Assembly (NCBI RefSeq): GCF_033115175.1
Contig: NC_084844.1
Location: 32,211,885 to 32,275,884, forward strand
DNA length: 64,000 nucleotides
Source: Lepus europaeus
Taxonomy: Eukaryota; Chordata; Mammalia; Lagomorpha; Leporidae
Reading direction: 5' to 3'
Part shown: in pieces, positions 1 to 10,400 of the stretch
Numbering within the stretch: the first letter of the stretch is position 1
Layout of the letters: the number at the start of each line of letters is the position of its first letter
Position numbers and translations under genes: made by a program
Notes under the pieces: model-generated
Seen by the model: only the letters and a program-made list of their open reading frames with translations
What the model was told of the DNA's origin: nothing
Databases searched by the model: none

Positions 1-160
1 TTATTAAATTTATCAATTCAATATTCATTGCCATTTTGTCAAATAAAACAGAAAATCAGTTATCTATGGTGGAGTAACACAACATCCTGGGCTGTCTAAG
101 ACAGTCCAAAACAACTTTCCTTCCAGCATTACCAATTATTACATTAAAAATATAGACTGA

Positions 161-514
161 TGGCCGGCGCCATGGCTTAACAGGCTAATCCTCTGCCTTG
201 CGGCGCCAGCACACCAGGTTCTAGTCCCAGTTGGGGTGCCGGATTCTATCCTGGTTGCCCCTCTTCCAGGCCAGCTCTCTGCTATGGCCCAGGAAGGCAG
301 TGGAGGATGGCCCAAGTCCTTGGGCCCTGCACCCGCATGGGAGACCAGGAGAAGCACCTGGCTCCTGGCTTCGGATCAGCGCGATGCACCAGCCGCAGTG
401 GCCATTGGAGGGTGAACCAACGGCAAAAAAAAAGGAAGACCTTTCTCTCTGTCTCTCTCTCTCACTATCCACTCTGCCTGTCCAAAAAAAAATTATATAT
501 ATATATATATTATA
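161..514 (+). repeat. C SINE, young CTGTCAAAA-tail class
   Basis: Full length from TGGCCGGCGCC to the A/TA-rich tail. Target duplication ATATAGACTGA at 150-160 and 515-525. It lies immediately before an older SINE in the COIL 3' intron. Confidence 0.93.
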
Positions 515-528
515 TATATAGACTGACA

Positions 529-836
529 GGCTGGCATTGTGGCATAGCTGCCACCTGCAACGCTAGCATCCCATGTGGGTACTGGTTCAAGAACCGGCTG
601 CTCCACTTCTGATCCAGCTCCCTGTTAATGCACCTGGGAAAGCAGCAGCAGATGACTCAAGTGCTTGGGCCCCTACATCTATGTGGAAGACCTGGATGAA
701 GCTCCTGGCTCCTGTTGGTGCGACCATTTGGGGAGTGAACCAGTATATAGAAGATTTCTCTCTATCTCTCCCCTTCTCTATGTAATTCTGCCTTTCAAAT
801 AAATAAAAATAAATATAAATAAATAAATAAAATTTT
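529..836 (+). repeat. C SINE, old AATAAA-tail class
   Basis: GGCTGGCATTGTGGCATAGC head and CAAATAAATAAA tail; lies in COIL intron 4, antisense to the gene. Confidence 0.9.
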
Positions 837-839
837 TAA

Positions 840-1522
840 TGCTTATAATTCTACATATTATACCAAAAAAGTATACATTTAAAAACTTTTTAACTGACAT
901 AAAAATTGTACATATTGGGAGTATGTATTTATTTTAGTAAGATTATATCAAAATTTTGTTGGTTGAAAAAAAGGGATGGAAACATAATCACACTGAGACA
1001 AGCTTTTACTGAACAATGAAAAACTCGTATGACAGAGTCTCATACAGATATAAAGAGAGTAAATTCCAAGGATGACTGTGAACTACATGGTTAAGTGATG
1101 ATGCAAAGATACCATATTAGACCATAATAATCAGAAGACATTTACAAATACATGAAATAGATGCTTATAATAAAAATAATCTTTTCCAGGTGAGAGCTAT
1201 TTATTATTTTCATATTATGTTCTTTCAAAATTTAGGCTCATGAGGGAGTGGATTTTCAAATAAGTACGTGTTTAAATTGATTAGGAAAAAAAAAAATCAA
1301 GCTCATCAATTTTTATTCTATATTCTTCTCAAGTGCCAAGAAAACAGCATGGACAGACTTCAGCTGTTCACAAGTTTATAGGTTAATGTTTTCATTTTCT
1401 ACATTACTTTATGACACTGTTCACTCAAAAAATTCTATACTATTCATATAAGTAGTATTATCTACAATTTTCATTTTATTAATATACTGAAAACTTAATT
1501 ATTTTTAAATAAACAACTTTAC
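840..1522. other. COIL intron 4 sequence, no feature recognised
   Basis: AT-rich sequence with short poly-T and poly-A runs. I searched the minus strand for the remaining coilin exons and saw none. Confidence 0.5.
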
Positions 1523-1570
1523 CTTGTAGTCAGAGACATCAGGAGAGTAATTGGATGTTAGTTCCAAAAG
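1523..1570 (-). CDS. COIL: COIL exon 4
   Basis: 48 bases, 16 residues ([16 protein letters not shown]), acceptor TTCTGTAG/C and donor CTACAAG/GTAAAG. This matches the corresponding coilin Tudor-domain segment. The next exon is not visible to the left. Confidence 0.94.
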
Positions 1571-4500
1571 CTACAGAAGAAAAAAGTCACAAATACCAAG
1601 CTCTTATAACCTTTCACATTCCCACAGCTCCTCCCTCCTACCCAAGAAAATCGTGAAATGTAAAGGTGCCCACACAAGCCAGGGGAACTCTATCATCAAC
1701 CAGTGAGAAGGCTCTTATAAATATTATTTAATGTGACTAGACGAGTGAAGTTTGTTTGGAAATGGAGTTAACCATTTTGGTTACAAGCACTGCTGTTTTA
1801 AAATATACCTTAGGGGTGGGCTTTCCATCTAACAGCTAAGACACCATTTAAGACAATCGCATCCCCTTAATGGAATACCTGGATTTGATGCCTGTCTCTG
1901 GTTCCTGATTCCAACTTCCTGTTGAGGTACAGTGACAGCTTAGGGACTGAGTTTCCCGCCACCCACATTGGGTTGAGTTCCAGGCTCCCAGCTTTGGCCT
2001 GGCCCAGACAATGGGGGCATTTGGGGAGTGAACAAGTAGATGGGAGCTCTCTGCCTCTCTCTGTGTCTCTTCAATACATAAAATCTTTAAATAAATAAAT
2101 AAAATAAAGCATACCTTAAATGCAATCTTTTCTCCAACCTGAGGGGCAGCTGCTAAGAGTGGTAACAGACTATAATCCTTCTTGTGTGTCTCTACTGGAT
2201 TCTGAAAAACAGCATTAGTCAAGTGACTGGTACTCGTAAAAAAACGTAAACTCATGACATGAACTCCAGATACACTCCATGGGAAAGTGGGGGAGGTAAG
2301 CTACAACCAATCATACCTACCTGGATAAAAGTAGATGTGTTTGTTATCATTTCATTTAATTGCTTCTGCTTCTGATAGTCAGCATTTCTGTTCACAACAC
2401 CAGACACAGCCTGCCCTCGCCCTCGCCCTCTCCCCCGCGCACCCCGACCTCTGGCTCCCTTCCAAGAAAGAAGGTCCTCTCCTCGACCCCATCCTCTTCC
2501 TAGGCTGGAGGGGAGAGTCGCAACAGAGGGAGGACCGGGAGCCTGTCTGCCACCGCTTAAGTCAGAATACTTCCAGCCGGCAGCAGGTGGCACCTGCGAG
2601 GACAGCCCTGGACCCGGGCAGCCTCTCCCTGGGAAGAGGCCAGCCGTCTTGAAGAGCCCCGAGGCACTCTCGGGAGTGCTCTTGGACAGCAGGCACTGGT
2701 CATCCGACTCTGAACTCGAGTCTGAACTAGACGAGGATGTTCCGGTGGTCTTGCCCTGGCTCGGAGTAAGGCTAAAGCCACCTTTTGCAGGCAATTTGTT
2801 TGCAGTCGTATTTTTTGTAGAGGATCCTTCCTTTGCTAACTCAGTGGGAATTTTCTCTGAGGAATTTCTGGCCTCCGAAGTGACATTGCTGAGCCCATCG
2901 CTGGTGGATTCGTGACAAGACTCCGACTCCGAGGAGGAACTGGGGCTGTCTTTTGAAACAGTGCCTACACCAGCTTTATTTCTGGCTTTTGCCAGGCTGT
3001 TCTTAGCAGGACTTTTTGGAGTACTACAGTTCTGAGTGGTCCACTCTTTTACCACGTGCACTTTGGGAGACTTGGAATTCTTGGTCTGCTTTTTATATTC
3101 ACATTTCTCCTTTTTCTTTGGTGATTTCCTTTTGGTTTCTTCATCATTGTCATCCATAGTGCCACCCGATGCTTTGTTCTTTCTCTTGTTTTTTTTCCCC
3201 ACAGCCTGCTCTGTGACCGCTTTTGTGTGCAGAACCAAGGCCTTCTCATTACTACTACTGTTCTCTTGCCTTTTCCAATGTTTCTTTGAATACTTGCAAT
3301 CTATGTCACTTTCTTCGTTCTCCTCCAACTTAAATGCCCGCTTCTTTGCTTTTCTAGGTAAAAAATGAGTACCATCACCATTCCTGACTACTACAGAATT
3401 CTCGGCAACTCCTCTCTCTTCTAATTTAACTCTGTCAAAAGAACAAAAGAGAAAGCTAGAGTGAGCACTGCATAAGTACGTCCCAAGGACTTAGTTATAC
3501 ACCAAGATGATGCTACAAACTTAGTACCACCAGTCCATGAAAAACTGTTACATCACTTAACACACAAAGGATGCCTTTTGACAAAATGGCCTAGACAGCA
3601 TCACTTATGGTCAACTTTCAAATGGTTGGTCTTGTTCTTTGACTACTGACTGCATCCCAAACATCTTCTATGGATCACCTCTCATCTAAACACCACTACA
3701 GAGGAGAGTCTGTCACGTCACAGAGAGTCTGCCACACGATTACATCTCAGACAAGCAACCTGCCCAGAATCCACAGCTGACAAGTAGCAGAAAAGCAATT
3801 TAATTCTCAGTCTGTCTCATTTCAACACTCAACTTTCCACTACATAAGTTACCAACCCTAAAAGATGATTATTCATTTTTGTTTTTGGAATGTTGCCTTT
3901 TTAAAAACTTTAGGAAGGGAGGGGCCAGTGTTGTGGCATAGTGGATAAAGCTGCCACCTCCAGTGCTGGCATCCCATATGGGCACTAGTTCGAGTCCCAA
4001 CTGCTCCACTTCCAATCCAGCTCTCTGCACCCACATGAGAGACCCGGAAGAAGCTCCTGGCTCCTGGCTTCAGATCGATGCAGCCCTGGCCGTTGCAGCC
4101 AATTGGGGAGTGAACCAGAGGATGGAAGACCTCTCTCTCTGTAACTCTGACTTTAAAATAAATAAATAAATCTTTAAAAAAAAAAAAAACTTTAGGAAGG
4201 GGCCAGCGTTGTGGCATAGTGGGTAAAAGCTGCCACCGCCTGCAGTGCCAGCATCCTATATAAACTCAGGTTTGAGTCCCAGCTGCTCCATTTCCCATCC
4301 AGCAAAGCAGCTCTCTGCTATGGCCTGGGAAGGCAGTAGAAGATGGCCCAAGTCCTTGGGCCCCTGAACCCTCGTGGGAGATTCACAAGAAACTACTGGC
4401 TCCTGGCCTCTGATTGGCCCAGCTCCAGCAGTTGTGGCCATCTAGAGAATGAACCAGCAAATGGAAGACCTCTCTCTCTACCTGTCTGTAACTCTTTCAA

Positions 4501-7367
4501 ATAAATAAATATTTTTTAAAAATTTAGGAAGGGCCAGCACTGTGTCGCAGTGGGTTAAAGTCCTGGCCTAAAGCACCGGCATCCCATATGGGCACCAGTT
4601 CTAGTCCTGGCTGCTCCTCTTCCGATCCAGCTCTCTGCTATCGCCTGGGATAGCACTGGAAGATGGCCCAAGTCCTTGGGCCCCTGCACCCGCATGGGAG
4701 ACCCAGAAGAAGCTCCTGGCTTCAGGTAAGCACAGCTCTAGCCATTGTGGCCCTCTGGGGAGTAAACCAGCAGATGGAAGACCTTTTTGTCTCGACCTCT
4801 CTCTGTAACTTTTTCAAATAAATAAAATAAATCTTTAAAAAAAATTTAGCAAGATACTAAACAATTCATGTTCTGAGGGATAGTTACAGTGACCTATAAT
4901 ATTCGATGACTTTCTACGGTTAATTTTATGTGTCAACTTGACTGGGCTAGGGATGCCCAGATGTTTGGCTATTGCAGCCATCTAGGAAGCAAACAAGTGA
5001 ATGATGATCTCTCTCTGATGTTTAAATAAATAAATAAATCTATAAAAAAAGAAGCAGTAGTAGTAGTTTTAGAAAAAGTCAGACTATCAGATTTCTCCTT
5101 TTTTTAAAAAAAATTAATTTGTTTTTACTTGTAGCAATGTTGTAATTCAAGATTCAAGATTCAATTCTTTTTTTTTTTTTTTAAGATTTATTCATTTATT
5201 TGAAAGAGTTACAGAGAGAGGAGAGGCAGAGAGAGAGAGAGAGAGAGGTCTTCCATCTGCTGGTTCACTCCCCAAATGGCCGCAATGGCTGGAGCTGTGC
5301 TGACCCAAAGCCAGCAGCTGGGATCTTCTTCTGGGTCTCCCACGTGGGTGCAGGGGCCCAAGGACTTGGGCCATCTTCTACTGCTTTCCCAGGGCACAGC
5401 AGAGAGCTGGATCAGAAGTGGAGCAGCCAGGACTAGAAATGGCACCCATATGGAATGTCAGCACTACAGGCAGCGGCTTTACCCACAATAGCACAACGCC
5501 AGGCCTGCAACGTTTTTCATTCCTCTATCTGGATCCCCAACAACAAACGGAGCTGTCCTTTCACAAACAAAAGTGAATTGCTTATTTTATTAGTGATAAG
5601 AGATATGAGAACCAAAAAACTTTTAAAACAGATCCTCCATCTGGGCAAATTATGTGGTATTAGCAAGATGCAAGTATTCCCTGTAAATCTGCAACGCTGC
5701 TTTAAGGATTTTGATAAACAGAAACGGACATGCGGGGCTGATGTCAAGCAGCAGGTTAAGCTGCAGCTTGTGATGCTGGCATCCCAAACCGAAGCTGAGT
5801 CCTGACTGCTCCACTTCCCATCCAGTTCCCTGCTAAAGTGCCTGGGAAAGCAGCACAGGATTGCCTAAGTGCTTGGAGCCTCTGCAACTCACATGGGAGA
5901 CTCAGAAGGAGTTCCAGGCTCCTAGCTTTGGCCTGAACCAGCCCCAGCCATTGTAGCCATTTGGGGGAATAAACCAGTGGATGGAAGATCTCTCTTTCTC
6001 CTTCTGTCCCTCTAATTCCCTCCCTCCCTCCCAACATCTCTCCCTTCCTCTACCTCTCCTTTATGTCCCTCTAACTCCCTCCCTCTCTTTCTCTCTGTTG
6101 CTCTGCCTTTCAAATAAATAAATAAATCTTTTTAAAAAACACAGACATACCCACCTACCCTGCCTAACACTTCTACTCACTTCCTTTCAAGGCCAAAGTG
6201 ATTACATGGGTTCAAATCCCTCTTCTCAGTGTAATTCAATTATTTTAAAATCATTACCTCAGCCTTTCCTAGGTATACAAAGGAAGATAATGGTAATTGC
6301 AGTTCTCAGTTGAACTACCATATATCTAGAGCACACCTAGCTCAGAGCAAGCGCTATTGGAACACCAGGTCTAATTTGTATTTAACAACCATCAGATGTT
6401 GCTGTCCTCTGAAGGAGACGCTAGTAGGTTTCTAATAAACCCGTCCCATCAACTGCGAAGGTCAAGGGGGACCCTTTACCCACTCACCTGTTTCCTGCAG
6501 CCTTCCTCTGGTCTGACTGCTGCCTGCATTATCACCTTCAGAGAGGTCAAATTTCTTCAACAGGGGCACACAATGAATGAGTTGGAGAGCCAAGTCAAAC
6601 CCAAGATTTAGATTGGAGGCCCTGAGCTCTCAATCACTCTGCTCCCCCACCTCTCACATGCTAACAAGCAAAAGGAACTCATATTGCTGGCAGAAATAGA
6701 CCTGTACCACTTTTCTGGAGGTCGGTGTGCTGGTACCTATCAAACTGAAGATGTGTCCTCTCTTTGATGAAGGAGTACCTCCTCTTGGGATGTATCCTGC
6801 TGAATCAGTGCTCAAGCACAGAAAGATACATGAGAATACTCCCCACAGTGAGGAAGCAACCCAACACGTCCATCAATAAGGAGCTGTCTAAATACTGGCA
6901 TGGTCATATAAAGAAACACTCTACAGCATTTAAAAACAAAGATGCAGATCACCTACTGTATACAGACGCTTCTCAACTTACAATGGAGTTATACCATAAT
7001 AGACTCCGTAGAAAATAGCGTTGCATTGAAAATGTATTTAATATACCTATCCTACCAAACAGCACAGCTTAGCCTTGCATACCTTAAAAATGTGCTCAGA
7101 ACACTTACATGAGTGAACTGTTGGGCAAAATCACCTCACCCAAAGCCTAGCTTGTAATGAAGTACTGCCAGCTCACTTCAGTCTACTGAAAACTGTGCTG
7201 AAGGTGAAAGAATGGCTGTATGGTACACTGTACCAAGGCAAGCCACACTCAGCTGGGGACTGTCTGCTACTAAAACGAAAGACACTCATGACGTGCTGGG
7301 TGAAAGAGAAAGGTGCAGCACCAGGCGCACTGGTGACACTTGTGTTTAATACGCATCTGTGGTGCTC

Positions 7368-7418
<51 letters not shown>

Positions 7419-10400
7419 GGCCCCTGCGCAAGAATGACACGCAAATTTGTGAAGCGTTCCATATTTTAAAAAAAAGTTATGAAATAAATGAAAAATAAAC
7501 AAAGATTATCAAAATTTGTGGGATGTAGTAAAAGAAAAAAAACAAAAAAACAAAAAAACGCATCTGTGTCTGCCCAAGTATGAAAAGGACCTGGAAAGAC
7601 ACACCCAAACTTAACTGGGCATGCGGTGTGGGAAAATAGAGGACTTTCTACCTTAGACTATTTTGAAGTACAATTTCTTTAACAACAAAAAATTTTTGCT
7701 TTAATAAAGTATGGGAAGAAATGGCTACAAATGTTCCAGAAATGAAAGCAGTCAATGGCCAACTTTAAAAAAAAAATAAAAAGATTTATTTGAAAGACAG
7801 AGTTACAGAGAAAAGGACAGACAGAGAGAGAGGTCTTTATCTGCTGGTTTATTCCCCAAATGGCTGCAATGACTGGAGCCAGGCTGATCCGAAGATAGGA
7901 GCCAGGAGCTTCTTCCGGGTCTCCCACGTGGGTGCAGGGGCCGATGGACTTGGGCCATCTTCCACTGCTTTCCCAAGCCATAGCAAAGAGCCGGATCAGA
8001 AGACGAGCAGGCAGGACATGAAATGGTACCCATATGGGATGCCGGCACCACAGGCAGAGACTTAACCTACTAAGCCACAGTACCGGCTCCTGGCCAACTT
8101 CATTGATCTCTATTTATCCATGGGCATTAGATAAGCAAGGTCCTTGACGTGAGAGCAGCTCTCAGTATTTTACATCCCAGAAGCCATCAGCATGCTGTAG
8201 ACAACATCCAGCGTCAGTGACTCAGAGCTACACAAAGCTGGGCAACTTTAATGGCAGCTACTCGAGGCTCCAGGAAACCAAACTGTCCTCAGCTCGGGTG
8301 AGACTGTCCTCCTAACTCCCACTACCTCCCTGACATGTCCCGAGTGGATGTCCAAGGAATCTCTAACTACAGCAACACGAAATGAGAACCATCCCTGATA
8401 CTCCATCACGCACTAAACGTCACAGAGTTCAGAGAGGAGAGAATGCCCTCAGCTGCCTTCCAGGATGATTCTGCAACCGAGAAATCTTGACTCTACCTTG
8501 TCTCTCCAAATCAGCTCTGCTACCAGGCCTCTGCGGAGCCCTCTTCAGAGCGGGCTATGAGCTAACCCACGTCCTGCTAAAATTCCTGTGGTGAGGTCCT
8601 AACCCCAGCACCCCAGAATGTGCCTGTGTGGAAACAGGGCCTTTAAAGAGGTGATCAAGTCAAGATGAACTCACTGCGGTGGGTGCCAGGCCAACGTAGC
8701 CAGTACCAGGGTCCTTACGGGACGCCAAGACTGTGAGAGGACTCACTTGCAAACCAGTGAGAAAGCCTCAGAAGAAACCACGCCCACCCACACCTCGACT
8801 TCCAGTCTGAAACTCTGAGAAGCAAATCCCTGTGGTGTAAGCCACAGTCTATGGCAATTCTGTTTTAGCACCCCTGCAAAACAACACAGGGGGATCCAAG
8901 TCAATGGCAGCACTTCCGCCTCCCAGGAGACTCAGAGAACTCCTGTAGGAGCTGCCCGCAGTCTGGGAGCAGGTGAAGTCAAGCCCTCCAGCTTGAGCGA
9001 ATGGGCTTTGAGCCAGCAGCAATGGCACACAAGTATGGCACTGCCTCTTGGGCCTCAAAGGTTATTTCTCGGGCCTCGCCCACCTGGCTATACCATCCCT
9101 CACTGAACTTCTCTCAGCAGCCCCTGCACTCCCAACAGGAGCCTTCTGCGGGTCAGACGCATCCTTCACCAAGCCAGGCTAGTGTCTGCCTGTACGACCG
9201 CGTCCTGGCCGTCCAGCGTCTCCTCCCCATCCTTAACGTACCCTGAGCACTCTGTCCACAATCTCTCTCCTTGCCCAGCTTTCTCTGCAGTTAGCAGTGA
9301 AATCTAGTCTAACTCTTAGGCTAACTGCCTACGTCACATGAGAAAATAATATTTAGAAGCATGACACTAACGTTGGTCTACTCCAACATTAAGGTAACTT
9401 TGAGAACAGACATAGTATTGGTCTGTTTTCAGTTACTAAAACATATTACCTGAAGTCAGATATTTTAAAAACAAAAGCAGAGAAGATAATTAGCTTGGTA
9501 GTTAAGATACCAATTAAGATACCTGTATCCCATACTGGAATACCCTGGTTTAATACCTGGCTCTGGGGGCTGGCGGTGTGGCACAGCAGGCTGAGTCGCC
9601 GCCTGCAGTGCAGGCATCCCATATGGGTGCCAGTTCAAATCCTGGCTGCTCCACTTCCGATCCAGCTCTCTGCTATGGCCTGGAAAAGCAGTAGAAGATG
9701 GCCCAAGTCCTTAGGCCCTTGCACCCCCATGGGAGCCCCAGAAGAAGCTCCTGGCTTCGGATTGGTCCAGCTCTGGCTGTTGTGGCCATTTGGGGAGTGA
9801 ACCAGCAGATGGAAGATCTCTCTCTATCTGCCTCTGCTTCTTTGTAACGCTACCTTTCAAATAAATAAATCTTAAAAAGCAAAACAAAACAAAAAAAAAC
9901 ACTCTGGCTCCGGAGTCCAGCATTCCTGCTAATGCACACCCCAGGATGCTGCAATGATGGCTCAAATCATTGGGTTCTTCCACCGCTAGGGGAGACATGG
10001 ATTGAGTTCCCAACTCCCAGCTTCAGCCTGGCCCCATCTTGGCTGTTGCAGGCAGGAAATGGGAGCTCTCACTCTCAAAAAAAAAAATTTGTTTAGCTCA
10101 CAGTTTTGACTGTTCGAGGAAGGACACAGCACTAGCATTTAGCATTTGCTGGACTCTCCTGAGGGCCTGGTGAGCACCAGCGTTAGCTGGACTCTGGCAG
10201 CAGGCACCACAGCAGGAGACTGCACAAGTGGAAAAGATCACATGGAGAGAAAGGAAACCAGAGAGTTCGGGGTCAGACTCACTCTTTTATGATGCTCACT
10301 CTCATGAGAATTAACTTAGGGTCCCAAGAGAACTACCTTCATCTTTTTGTGGGCAGTACCTCCGGTGACCTACCCAGTTACCACAGGTCTCATGTTTTAA

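Noticed and set aside
1-1522. Remaining COIL exons 5-7
   Set aside because: No minus-strand segment here reads as the coilin C-terminus with splice sites.
2335-3368. Open frames opposite COIL exon 2
   Set aside because: Shadows of the GC- and lysine-rich coilin exon; no start context or domain.
3906-4854. Regular repeats with shared spacers, CRISPR-like at a glance
   Set aside because: The repeated units are 300-bp SINEs with duplicated target sites in a mammalian intron.
7362-7467. A functional U6 snRNA gene
   Set aside because: No PSE or TATA element upstream, plus an L1-type target duplication and A-rich tail, show a retrocopy.
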